64,000 bases of DNA from Desulfocicer sp963675955. Lineage in GTDB: Bacteria > Desulfobacterota > Desulfobacteria > Desulfobacterales > Desulfobacteraceae. This document shows positions 27,353-35,707 of the stretch, piece by piece; position 1 is the stretch's first letter, and each line of letters opens with the position of its first letter. The stretch lies in assembly GCA_963675955.2 (NCBI GenBank), contig CAXXVR010000002.1, positions 248,001 through 312,000 on the forward strand, read 5' to 3'. A program made the translations under genes and the position numbers. The notes beneath the pieces were generated by a model, which did no database searches, was not told the DNA's origin, and was given only the letters and a program-made list of their open reading frames with translations.

Positions 27353-27475
27353 TTTTTATGCCTGGACGAATGAGATCCACATCCCCCCCAAGATCCACCA
27401 CTTTAAATCCGGCTCCTTCGATCATGTCGCGGCCAACAGCCAACCCGACGTCATCAAAGAAGACACAAAGAGTTG
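27300..27475 (-). pseudogene. Possible corrinoid-binding protein fragment
   Basis: On the - strand an open frame reads FFDDVGLAVGRDMIEGAGF then KVVDLGGDV, which resembles the part of B12-binding domains around the DIGK-LEGAGFEVIDLG pattern, although the DxHxxG histidine is not visible. It has no start and ends at a stop at 27300. It is probably a gene scrap within the decayed block. Confidence 0.3.
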
Positions 27476-27504
27476 GTCAAAGCCGTCGAGACTGTGCTAC
27501 AAAA

Positions 27505-28728
27505 AGCTGGCCCATGGAAATGCCAGGCCAGCCCGGGGCGGGGAGCGCCGGGGAACCTATCACCCGTATCACCCCCCCCGGTTGCGGACATCGCCTGGAA
27601 GTCCTATTTTGAATCACCTGCTTTAAGGGAGTTGATTTCAAGGGCCCTGGACCATAACAGGGACTTGAAAATAGCCCTGCTGACCATTGAACAGGCCAGG
27701 GCTGCATACCGTATCACCCGGTCTGACAGCCTGCCCGTGGTCTCCGGGGGAACCTCCTTTACCCGCCAGGGGGTGCCTGAAGATGTCAGTTCCACGGGCA
27801 GCTCTTATGTTAGCTCCACCCTTGGGGTCAATGTGGGGCTCACCGCCTATGAACTGGATTTTTTCGGCCGGGTAAAAAGCCTGAACAAGGAGTCCCTTGA
27901 AACCTACCTGGCCACAGAGGAAGCTGCCGTTAACGTGCGCATTGCCCTGATTGCTTCCATGGCAGATGCTTATCTGAATTGTCTTGCCAACAGGAAACTG
28001 CTTGATCTTGCACAGGATACCTTCAAGGCCCAGGAAGAAACCTATGCCGTCATCAAGGGCAGATACGAAGTGGGATCTGCCTCACAGCTGGATCTGGCCC
28101 AGGCCGCCACATCCGTTGAAAGTGCAAAGGTTTCCATTGCCCGGTACAAGAGGCTGGTGGCCCAGGCCGTCAATGCGGTAACGCTTTTGGCCGGTACCTC
28201 GGTGGTAGACATTCTGGACAGTGGCGATACCATTGACACTGTGAAATTCATGGAAAAACTTCCCATTGATCTGCCCTCTATGGTGCTTTTGAAGCGTCCT
28301 GATATCATGGCTGCAGAACACCGTTTAAAGGCGGCAAATGCAGATATCGGGGCAGCCCGGGCTGCACTGTATCCCCGTATCACTCTCACCGGTGCGATGG
28401 GGCTTGCCAACGATGATCTGTCTTCTCTGCTGGGGTCGGGGGCTGCCTATGCATGGAACTTTGCCCCCTCGTTGTCCATCCCCATTTTCAACCGGGAGGG
28501 ACTCAAGGCAAACCTTGAAAAGGCCTCGGTGAATGAAAAAATCGCTGCTGCCGAATATGAAGCTGCGGTTCAGGCGGCATTTAAAGAAGTGGCCGATCAA
28601 TTGGCCGCAAGAAAGACCTATGGGGATCAGATGATGGCCCAGAATGCCCTGGTGGATGAAACCCGGAAAACCTATATTCTTTCCCGGGCCAGGTACCAGA
28701 ACGGGATTGACGATTTCTTGTCGGTGCT
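27505..28728 (+). pseudogene. Decayed copy of the RND outer-membrane channel gene
   Basis: Almost identical to 40232-41454 of the intact channel gene. The lipoprotein signal part and the last 35 or so codons are missing. A run of eight Cs here, against seven in the intact gene, shifts the frame just before the PPVADIAWKSYFES region. The 3' junction falls at TCGGTGCT, after which unrelated sequence starts. It has no partner membrane-fusion or transporter gene nearby, so it is a non-functional duplicate. Confidence 0.92.
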
Positions 28729-28842
28729 ATCATATTCTGACGGATTCCAAGTTTTTCAGCCAGTTGTGATTGTGATAAATTCGCCTACATTTTCGCCTTG
28801 AAGAGAGATTTCAATACGGGGCTTTTTCACGAGAGCCAACAT
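28729..28842 (-). pseudogene. HTH (antitoxin-like) gene, N-terminal fragment
   Basis: On the - strand MLALVKKPRIEISLQGENV is followed, after a frame change, by SQSQLAEKLGIRQNMI, a lambda-repressor-type helix-turn-helix. The C-terminal part of the same kind of protein survives alone at 41654-41770. An AGGTGTATT ribosome-site-like stretch precedes the ATG. The two fragments lie at equivalent places in the duplicated blocks. Confidence 0.55.
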
Positions 28843-28935
28843 AATACACCTCCATTTCTATTTGCCCTTGCCGGAAAGTCCAACATGCCACATATCGATA
28901 ATTTAAATGGCAATGTTATCTATCCTTTCCAAAGG

Positions 28936-29089
28936 TTGAAAAATTGTGCCAACTTTTTTGTACCGGACCATCAGAATCAGATGGTGCAATTATTGTCTGA
29001 TCCTGAAAAAGCCGCTGGTTTTGCACGGGTGGTGTTTAATTTGGTGAATCAGACATTTTGATCGATTGATATGTTCGAATGGTTTGACC
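28936..29089 (+). repeat. Duplicated intergenic segment shared with 41774-41937
   Basis: This stretch and 41774-41937 are nearly identical. A conserved frame reads NCANFF-PDHQNQM-QLLSDPEKAAGFARVVF and ends at LVNQTF, with substitutions but no frame breaks between the copies, so it may be the C-terminus of an older gene on the + strand. I do not recognise the protein. Confidence 0.6.
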
Positions 29090-29470
29090 TCAAGACGGTT
29101 TACCAAGGAGCCTGTCAAATATAAATTCAATATTGTTTTTGACAGGCTCATAGCTTTTATGAACCTGCATCATCATAATCGCCCCTTCCCATGAATTTTG
29201 AATAAAGGCTGCAAGTTCTTCAGGGTCAATTTCTCCACAATTTTGAGCTTCACGAATCATTCTGGCGTAAAGGGTCTGCCACATATCAAAGGCATTTCGT
29301 ATGGCCGCGCCCATGTCAGGGCTGTGATTCAAGACTTCATGGCTTAATTTGGCAACAAGACACCCGCTTCCGAAGGTTTGTTCCGGATAGAATTCGAGGC
29401 ATGAGGTAAAACTTGCCTTTAATCTTTCCAGAGGCGTTTTTGATCTGTCTTCAAGGAAAAATTGAAGCCA
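29090..29470 (-). pseudogene. TetR regulator fragment (C-terminal), decayed copy
   Basis: Close copy of the C-terminal two-thirds of the TetR gene at 41938-42525. The DNA-binding N-terminus is gone: at about 29470 the sequence switches, within a few bases, to the 3' part of a nitroreductase gene. Relative to the intact copy, 12 bases (codons for DPEI) are absent. It is not expected to act as a repressor. Confidence 0.9.
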
Positions 29471-29610
29471 AGGCGCCACAAATCCTTAAGGTGCCGGAAG
29501 GATATGAGCTTGTTTGCTTAATTCCTGCGGGTTATCCTGATCACAAGGGAAGTTCTCCAGAAAGAAGACAAATAAATGATTTTACCCATGAAAATTATTT
29601 CAGAAAATAA
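29471..29610 (+). pseudogene. Nitroreductase fragment (C-terminal), decayed copy
   Basis: It codes for AAQILKVPEGYELVCLIPAG-like sequence through the stop, matching 43427-43566 of the intact nitroreductase. The flavin-binding N-terminal two-thirds is missing. The join to the TetR fragment shows a deletion of about 1.1 kb relative to the intact block. Confidence 0.88.
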
Positions 29611-29622
29611 AGGAGAGAAAAG

Positions 29623-29874
29623 ATGGCTAAACTAACCATCGTTGCAAATCTCATCACCAAAGCTGACAAGATTGATCTGGTAAAGGCGGAGCTTGAAAAA
29701 CTGATTGATATCACCCGGGCTGAAGAGGGGTGTATCAATTACGATCTGCATCAGGATAATGAAAACCTGGCTCACTTCCTCTTCTATGAAAACTGGGACT
29801 CCCGTGAATTATGGCATAGCCACATGGCCAATAAACACCTGGCAGCCTATTTGGCGGCAACCAATGCTATGTGA
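29623..29874 (+). CDS. Truncated antibiotic biosynthesis monooxygenase (ABM) domain protein
   Basis: An 83-residue copy of the ABM/YgiN-like protein at 43579-43869. It keeps its ribosome site (AAAGGAGAG) and most of the fold, including INYDLHQDNEN and FLFYENWDSRELW, but the last 16 residues are replaced by NAM-stop where a family A half-repeat begins. It may still be translated; activity is uncertain. Confidence 0.7.
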   Translation: MAKLTIVANLITKADKIDLVKAELEKLIDITRAEEGCINYDLHQDNENLAHFLFYENWDSRELWHSHMANKHLAAYLAATNAM

Positions 29875-29918
29875 TCAGGCCAGAACAGGTGAGCATGGGG
29901 TGCTGGCCGAATATTTAC
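29863..29918 (-). repeat. Family A repeat, half copy
   Basis: Only one arm of the 131-bp element is present, from ATGCTATGTG to AATATTTAC. It begins exactly at the truncation of the monooxygenase gene, so the break probably occurred at the hairpin centre of the repeat. It also marks the end of the decayed block. Confidence 0.75.
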
Positions 29919-29922
29919 GAAA

Positions 29923-31521
29923 TTAATAAGGGGGCCACAATATCGGCAGCAGCCACACCGAAATCGCAAAAATAATGGCCGTAAGCGGTATGCCCAGCTT
30001 GACATAATCCATGAATCGATATCCCCCGGGTCCCATGACAAGCAGGTGGGCGGGATGGGACAGTGGACTTGCAAAGCTTGCTGAAGCAGAGATGGCAACG
30101 GTCATCATCAACAGTTGAGGGGAGATGCCAAGACTGGATGCAGCACTCAGCGCCACTGGGGCCATGAGTACCACCAGGGCCGCCGTGGGAATCACCTGTG
30201 TTCCCACCACGGTGAGCCCGAAAACATTTCCCAGACGGCTTTCAAGCAGACTGCGATCCGCCAGTACCGAGCCCGGAGGAATGCGTACGGGCAATAATTT
30301 GGCACGGCCGTGGGTCAACAGATCCATCTCATCCCGGGTGACAATCTGCGGTTCGGTCACAAGAGCCTTTTGAACCAAGGCTTCCAATCCTTTCTTTTCG
30401 CCCTGGAGCAGCAGACGATCCCCTGCAGCAAAGCGATGGTTCCGGGCATCCCGGATGGCCTTGCCCTCGGGGTCTTGCAGGGCCAGCACATGGACCTGGT
30501 GCAGACGTCGCAATTCGCTTTCGGCCAGAGTGGCACCCAAAAGAGAGGAGTCCTCAGACACGCTGCAATGGGCAATGATCATTTGCTGGAAAATCATCTC
30601 TTGGGCTGAATCAAAGGATTCTATCTGAAGATGCTGACTGCCGTTGAATTGCTGAACAATGTCAGCCTGGCCGTGCATGATAAGTTCATCACCCCGTTGC
30701 AGAATTTCTGTGGGGGGAGGGGCAAGGATCAGCACCCCTTTTCGCTGCAGCGCCACCACGGTGACAAAAAGGGCCGAACCAAAACGGCTCTCGGCCAGGG
30801 TCCGACCCGCCAGGGGTGATCCGGGCCGAATCCGGGTGGTAACAAGATGCGCGTCCAGCCCGTAGGGGGCTGCATTTGGAAGGCCGCTGCTGTCGGAGGT
30901 CTTTTGGGAACCTGCAGGCAGCAAAAAGCGTCCCACCGTTACCATAAATAAAATACCGGCCACCACAATTGCCCCCGTAATGGGGGTAAAATCAAAGATT
31001 TTGAAGGCCTCAAAGCCGGCCCTGTGCAGGATATCGGTGGCAATGATATTGGGAGCGGTGGAGATCCCGGTAAACGGGCCCCCAAGAAGACATCCGAGGG
31101 AAAAGGGCATCAACAGCCGTGCAGGTTGACGACCGCTGCGCCGGGCCAGATCCATGGCCGTGGGCAAAAGAATTGCAGCAACCGTCGTGGTGTTGATGAG
31201 GGCTGAAAAAAGGCTTGCCGTGACCATCAAAACCACCATGAGCACCACTTCGCTTCCCTTGGAAAACCGCTGGAGTGGCTGTCCTATGCGATAGGCGATA
31301 CCGGTGCGGGTCAGCCCTGCGGAAAGGATGAACATCGCCCACACCGTGACCACCGCCGGGCTGCTGAATCCTGCCAGGGCTTCTTCCGGGCTGAGGAACT
31401 CAAGCAGTGCCAGGGCCGAAAGCACGAGCAGGCCGACAAGATCCACGGACAACCATCCTCCGATGAAGACGATGAGGGCCATGAGGACAATTGCCAGCAG
31501 CAGAATTAATTGAACAGTCAT
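29923..31521 (-). CDS. SLC13-family permease with two TrkA-C (RCK) domains
   Basis: A 532-residue inner-membrane transporter of the DASS/SLC13 type, the class that includes sulfate, phosphate and dicarboxylate carriers. N-terminal membrane helices (LILLLAIVLMALIVFIGG) are followed by a first transport half, then two cytosolic TrkA-C domains (about residues 220-400, with GDELIMHG and GDRLLLQG turns), then a second membrane half. GGAG lies nine bases before the ATG. The substrate cannot be told. It follows draG on the same strand, 159 bases apart. Confidence 0.85.
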   Translation of the reverse strand: MTVQLILLLAIVLMALIVFIGGWLSVDLVGLLVLSALALLEFLSPEEALAGFSSPAVVTVWAMFILSAGLTRTGIAYRIGQPLQRFSKGSEVVLMVVLMVTASLFSALINTTTVAAILLPTAMDLARRSGRQPARLLMPFSLGCLLGGPFTGISTAPNIIATDILHRAGFEAFKIFDFTPITGAIVVAGILFMVTVGRFLLPAGSQKTSDSSGLPNAAPYGLDAHLVTTRIRPGSPLAGRTLAESRFGSALFVTVVALQRKGVLILAPPPTEILQRGDELIMHGQADIVQQFNGSQHLQIESFDSAQEMIFQQMIIAHCSVSEDSSLLGATLAESELRRLHQVHVLALQDPEGKAIRDARNHRFAAGDRLLLQGEKKGLEALVQKALVTEPQIVTRDEMDLLTHGRAKLLPVRIPPGSVLADRSLLESRLGNVFGLTVVGTQVIPTAALVVLMAPVALSAASSLGISPQLLMMTVAISASASFASPLSHPAHLLVMGPGGYRFMDYVKLGIPLTAIIFAISVWLLPILWPPY

Positions 31522-31608
31522 ACTAGTGCTCCGTTTAAAATACCGGAAAGAAACAGGTTATTTTCAGGTGTAAAATAAAATTGCGTGTACAGAAAATTTG
31601 TTTTTTTG

Positions 31609-31641
31609 TATGGCACATTCTTTATTATTGCGTCACAATTT
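31609..31641. promoter_or_regulatory. Diverged half copy of the fic operator sequence
   Basis: GTATGGCACATT followed by ATTATTGCG matches one arm of the inverted repeat at 25491-25565 with about six differences. It sits between draG and the permease gene. It may be a regulatory site for the permease or a leftover of an earlier insertion. The rest of 31522-31680 holds nothing I recognise. Confidence 0.4.
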
Positions 31642-31680
31642 TTTATACAGCAATTCTTTGCGCCGGGCATACGCCCGTCA

Positions 31681-32589
31681 TTATATCCGGGACAGGGGAG
31701 AGTGGTTGACAAGGTGTTCTGCCAGTGAGGGAACCTCGGAAGATACCTTGGGGTCCAGGCGTTTCAACCAGCGTTTGGGGATTTGACAGCCCCCGTAAAG
31801 TGCGCCGGCAAGCATACCGGCCAGGGCCCCGGTGGTGTCTGCATCTCCTCCCTGGTTCACTGTACCCACAAGGCACTCTTCAAAGGTCTGTGTTGAAAAT
31901 AGAAAATGAAATACGGTCTGCACGGTATCCACAACATAGGCCGAGCTGTTTTTGGGATAGGGATGATAGCGAAACTTCGGGTGTGCAATGACAAACTCGT
32001 CGACAAGGTCACGAAGCTGGTTCTGTGTGGCTCCCATAATGGCGTGATGAACCAGGCGGCCAAAAAATATACATGCCGCATCGGACAGGGGGTTGTTGTG
32101 GGTAAGGTGGGCCTGCTCCACGGCATAACGAGCAAGACGTTCTTCATCTCCCAGGCTGTAAAGGGCCACGGGAATCATGCGCATCAATGCACCGTTGCCT
32201 GCATCCCACTGGCTTGGCGGGACCTCAAGACGGTGATGTACAATGTAGTTTTTGATGCCCCTGGAACAGGTGGAACCGATGTCAACCGGGCGACTTCTCA
32301 TCCATTGGGCAAAACCTTCAGCAATGGCTGATAAATTCCAGCCGTCGGAATTTTGAATGACCCGCCCCATCCAGATGGACATTTCAGTATCGTCGGTCAC
32401 TTGCCCGGGCTTGAGATAGAGCCATCCTTTCCCGATAATCTGGTTGTGTACGCCAAATTTAACTTTAATTTCCCGGGAGGTCATGAATTCTGTGGTGGCT
32501 CCCAGGGCATCTCCCAGGGCAACCCCCATGAATGCTGCCTTGGCTTTGTCCACAACTTCCTTCCAGTCAGGTGGTTCACTGTTTTTCAT
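31681..32589 (-). CDS. draG: ADP-ribosyl-[dinitrogen reductase] glycohydrolase DraG
   Basis: DraG removes ADP-ribose from NifH and so restores nitrogenase activity. The protein has 302 residues, a normal length. The di-metal site is visible in VTDDTEMS (about residues 65-72) and NQGGDADTTGA near residue 245. The N-terminus carries the family pattern MGVALGDALGATTEF. It lies 225 bases downstream of draT on the same strand, with a family B repeat between. A second, broken copy flanks the defence island, so this is the only working draG seen. Confidence 0.93.
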   Translation of the reverse strand: MKNSEPPDWKEVVDKAKAAFMGVALGDALGATTEFMTSREIKVKFGVHNQIIGKGWLYLKPGQVTDDTEMSIWMGRVIQNSDGWNLSAIAEGFAQWMRSRPVDIGSTCSRGIKNYIVHHRLEVPPSQWDAGNGALMRMIPVALYSLGDEERLARYAVEQAHLTHNNPLSDAACIFFGRLVHHAIMGATQNQLRDLVDEFVIAHPKFRYHPYPKNSSAYVVDTVQTVFHFLFSTQTFEECLVGTVNQGGDADTTGALAGMLAGALYGGCQIPKRWLKRLDPKVSSEVPSLAEHLVNHSPLSRI

Positions 32590-32642
32590 TTGGATTACAG
32601 ATTCCTTATTTGCCCATGGTTATTGGATTATCAAGTTTTTTT

Positions 32643-32799
32643 TATATGAAAAAGCAGCCTCCAAGGCAACCTCAGCAGAGCCGCCCCCCCCGATGGGCAA
32701 TAGGAACCGGACAATCGAGCTGTCTACAGTTCCGGTTCGGGTCCATTGCCCGTCGGGGGAGCGGCGGAATAATACCATTTGGCTCCGCGTCTACGACCC
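32643..32799 (-). repeat. Interspersed palindromic repeat, family B, copy 2
   Basis: Reverse orientation relative to the copy upstream of nifB. It runs from TTATATGAAAA through the GC-rich hairpin to the block ending in CGCGTCTACGACCC, which it shares only with copy 3. It lies between draG and draT. Confidence 0.8.
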
Positions 32800-32814
32800 A
32801 TTATTCGTTGTGGA

Positions 32815-33678
32815 TTATACCAACCGTCTGGTGATGTCATAGATTCCCCCGATGACCAGCACCTCTTCTTCGCCCCTTAGGATTCCTGCGTGGAGAAAAG
32901 AACCATCAAAGAAAATTTTTGAAACAGGCACCCTTGCTTCGAACACAAAAGTGCCAAACTCCCACGCCCGCTCAAAATCATGGGTAAATGAATTCAGGCT
33001 GTTGAGCCGGACCACGGCCCTTTGATCATCCTTCTGATCAAGGATTTCATGTTCATCAAAATCGTAGATGCCCCGGAACAGGGTGATGTGGGTGGTGCTG
33101 GGATCTCGACGTTCCATCTCGTATTGTACAAATTCATAGAGAAGATCCAGTTGTGAAAAAATGGCATTGGTTCGGGCGGCCGCCTCCATGCGGTCTGTCA
33201 GGTAGGCAAGATATTCATCACTGTCCTTTCCCGGGATATGGCCGCGATGATAGGTGGGTTGCAGCCCCATTCTGCTCTCCACCCATCCTTTTATTACGGC
33301 GCCTTCAACGGAACTTGCATTGAACAGCCATCCCCTGAGAAATCTCAGATAACTGTGTTTGAGACTGACATGATCATCGGGGGCATCTGCTTTACGCCAT
33401 TGGTGAAGATGAAAGGCAACTTCCATGTAATCCTGAAATATCCTGGCCCTTTCTTCCCAGGTGGACAATTGGTCCAGCTGCTTGAAAAAATGAGAATGGG
33501 TGGTGCGAACGCCTTGAATATGCAGTTGTTGCGGGTTGTCATTGAAGGCTCTGGAACCAATAATCCATGGCGGTACATTGCACAGGCTGAATTGACAATG
33601 GGAAATGTCTTGTTCTATTTCAGACCCCTGGGGTGCTGTTTCTCCTGCCTTTGAGGTGGGGAGCGTGGTTTTTCCCAC
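32815..33678 (-). CDS. draT: NAD+-dinitrogen reductase ADP-ribosyltransferase DraT
   Basis: DraT transfers ADP-ribose from NAD to an arginine of NifH when ammonium appears or energy drops, switching nitrogenase off. The protein has 287 residues. Family features are the N-terminal NVPPWIIGSRAFNDNPQ, the central RGWLFNASSVEGAVIKGW, and HITLFRGIYDF plus RAVVRLNSLNSFTHD in the NAD-binding half. The start is GTG 33678, with AAGGAG about ten bases upstream. It pairs with draG; upstream lies a family A repeat. Confidence 0.93.
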   Translation of the reverse strand: MGKTTLPTSKAGETAPQGSEIEQDISHCQFSLCNVPPWIIGSRAFNDNPQQLHIQGVRTTHSHFFKQLDQLSTWEERARIFQDYMEVAFHLHQWRKADAPDDHVSLKHSYLRFLRGWLFNASSVEGAVIKGWVESRMGLQPTYHRGHIPGKDSDEYLAYLTDRMEAAARTNAIFSQLDLLYEFVQYEMERRDPSTTHITLFRGIYDFDEHEILDQKDDQRAVVRLNSLNSFTHDFERAWEFGTFVFEARVPVSKIFFDGSFLHAGILRGEEEVLVIGGIYDITRRLV

Positions 33679-33868
33679 TGTGTTTTTCTCCTTTTGCGCT
33701 TTGATGGCTTATCTATTGGTTTTTTGTTTTTATCTTGCTGAACCAATAAGCAAAAAACAGACCGCCCTGTTATTGTAGATCCTAAAATACATCTTCCCCC
33801 ACTTACACTACACACATTGGAATTTGTTTTAACTTCAGCCATGCCCCATATTCCGGACAATAATTTTT

Positions 33869-33999
33869 GTAAATATTTGGTCAGCACCCCATATGCACCT
33901 ATCTTGCCCTGCTCACATAGCATTCGTATGCTACGCAGTCCCCAATACTCGAATATGGGGCACTGGCCAAATATTTATATTACGAACCCGAATATTTAC
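33869..33999. repeat. Family A repeat, copy 2
   Basis: A 131-bp copy with intact GTAAATATT and AATATTTAC ends and the hairpin centre GCTCACATAGCAT. It lies upstream of draT. The surrounding 33679-34215 is AT-rich and otherwise without a gene. Confidence 0.85.
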
Positions 34000-34215
34000 T
34001 AATCTTTAATTATTTAGTTCGAAATTGAAATTAGTTTTATATATTAATTCGAAAATGTAATTATTTTATGATTGCCGTTGTTCTATTGTTGTGGTTATTG
34101 TGAGATAATTGTTTCTAATATCAGGATTTTATGATGTCTTTTTTAGCCGTATGATCTGGTGGCATCCAGCGTGCATATCAAGTTGTTCACATTTAAAATA
34201 AAGGAGGGTAAGACA

Positions 34216-34461
34216 ATGTCGGTAAATGATGCAAGGAGATTCATTCACTTAATTCCAGGGAATCATGGGCTCAGGACTATGCTGAATCGGTGTGAAAATT
34301 ACGAAGAAATTCAGGCGCTTCTTGGGGGAAATGGGCTTAAATTTAATTCGGATGAGTTTGTTGACGCCTGGAACAGTGAAGTGGCCAACTCACAGACAAA
34401 AGAATGCCATGACGAATTCAATGATCTGCGGATGTGGTGGGAACTGCTGAATCGCTTTTGA
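34216..34461 (+). CDS. Nif11-domain-like small protein
   Basis: An 81-residue protein with a strong ribosome site (AAAGGAGGG). The N-terminal SVNDARRFIHLIPGNHGLR and following YEEIQALLGGNGLKFNSDE match the Nif11 pattern (S-E-A--F---L--D--L----). Nif11 proteins are known as leader peptides of ribosomal peptide natural products and as unassigned small proteins near nif genes in diazotrophs. No modification enzyme is nearby, so the second type fits. Its place beside draT suggests a link to nitrogenase, but the function is unknown. Confidence 0.6.
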   Translation: MSVNDARRFIHLIPGNHGLRTMLNRCENYEEIQALLGGNGLKFNSDEFVDAWNSEVANSQTKECHDEFNDLRMWWELLNRF

Positions 34462-34617
34462 ACGGCCTGTTTTGGATCAGCGACCTCCCCCCAAAGCCGG
34501 AGGAACCATGTCCCAGGAAATTTAAATGGGATACAATTTTACATATCTCCCACCTCAAGACCCACTTGTACAATGATCCCAGCAGATCCAGGTATCGTTT
34601 GACATAAAATTAGTTAA

Positions 34618-34897
34618 TGTCCGGTTAGGTTTTTTGCGTAGATCCCTTGCTGTTTTTTTTATACCGCCTTCCGGAGCAATGTTATCACGGGTAAAGTCAT
34701 CCTGCTTAAGGATCTGAAGCATATGACGAGCTGAGACATGCTCTTCGAGGTGATAGAAAACCAGAATTTTGAGTTGTTCCTGGAAGGTTATTTTAAGTGG
34801 TCTGTCTCCACTGAACTCAAGTATAGGGATGTCAGGGGCCAAGTTCACCACTGGTTGAATTCACCTTTGTTTTTGCACGCAAGAACCTAACCGGACA
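34618..34897. mobile_element. Internally deleted IS4-type element
   Basis: The ends TGTCCGGTTAGGTTTTTTGCG and the complement of GCAAGAACCTAACCGGACA form terminal inverted repeats of about 20 bp. Between them, on the - strand, is the N-terminus of an IS4-family transposase (PDIPILEFSGDRPLKITF, LKILVFYHLEEHVSARHML); the catalytic part is gone. No clear target duplication was seen. A further lone end (GATAACCGGACA) lies at 34947-34958, so a second element was probably nearby. The rest of 34462-34976 holds nothing else. Confidence 0.7.
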
Positions 34898-34976
34898 CTA
34901 CTGAAAAAATTTATAATTTTTTTTGCATCGGAATCACTTGCAAAAAGATAACCGGACATCACTGTTAAAAAATAGA

Positions 34977-35028
34977 TTGACATTAGACTGTCAGGTCATG
35001 TATATGACCCTGCGGTCATTTTATGACC
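34977..35028 (+). promoter_or_regulatory. Promoter with two tandem palindromic operators for the efflux operon
   Basis: A TTGACA -35 box (34977-34982) is followed 17 bases later by GTATAT as possible -10. Two palindromes cover and follow the -10: GGTCATGTATATGACC (34994-35009) and GGTCATTTTATGACC (35014-35028), centres about 20 bp apart, so on the same helix face. They are the obvious binding sites for the TetR protein encoded next. Confidence 0.65.
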
Positions 35029-35107
35029 CTGTAGTTCAATATATTTACTTAGTGGTCACTTCTCCAGCTGAAATGGCCCTTGGTATTCAAAAACAGGGAC
35101 GGTACCC

Positions 35108-35707
35108 ATGGCGAAGATCAGCAGGAAAAAAGAGTTGCTGGACAGCATGATCAAGGAAGAAATAACAACAGCGGTTCTGGATCTTATTTCCAGAAATCAA
35201 CCGGTTACAATGAGTGTTATTGCCGCACGGTGCGGGGTGGCAAAAGGCACCCTGTACAATTATTTTACGAGTAAAAAGATGCTGATCAACCATGTACACA
35301 AGGCCATTATAAAGCCCAAGCTGGAAAACAACCGGGTCATCTTTGAGTCAGAAAATTCGCCAGAGGTGAAACTGTATGATTTTATTGACTCTGTGTTCAA
35401 TTTCCATGATGCCTATCCCCTCTACTTTCAATTTATTCAGAGCCAGAGAACCGCATCTGAATTTGGCAAAGAAAAATTTGAAACGGTCATCCATCCCCTG
35501 GTCAGACTTTGCAGGGAAGGAACTCAAAAAGGAATATTTGTTGACCTTGATCCGTTTGTAATGGCCTCAATGATTTTCGGCACGATAATAGGCCCGTTGG
35601 AGACCCTCCAGAATCGGAAATATAGTGACTGGGATATGGAAAAAATAAAAAAAGATGTCATCTGTCTTCTGGACAGAATGATTGTGAAGCAACAGGAGAA
35701 AGTATGA
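35108..35707 (+). CDS. TetR/AcrR-family repressor of the efflux operon
   Basis: A 199-residue TetR-family regulator. The helix-turn-helix is VTMSVIAARCGVAKGTLYNYF (about residues 39-58); the C-terminal ligand-binding domain is divergent, as usual. It is the first gene of an operon with a membrane-fusion protein, RND pump and channel, overlapping the next gene by four bases. It most likely binds the two GGTCAT palindromes just upstream and is released by pump substrates. Confidence 0.9.
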   Translation: MAKISRKKELLDSMIKEEITTAVLDLISRNQPVTMSVIAARCGVAKGTLYNYFTSKKMLINHVHKAIIKPKLENNRVIFESENSPEVKLYDFIDSVFNFHDAYPLYFQFIQSQRTASEFGKEKFETVIHPLVRLCREGTQKGIFVDLDPFVMASMIFGTIIGPLETLQNRKYSDWDMEKIKKDVICLLDRMIVKQQEKV

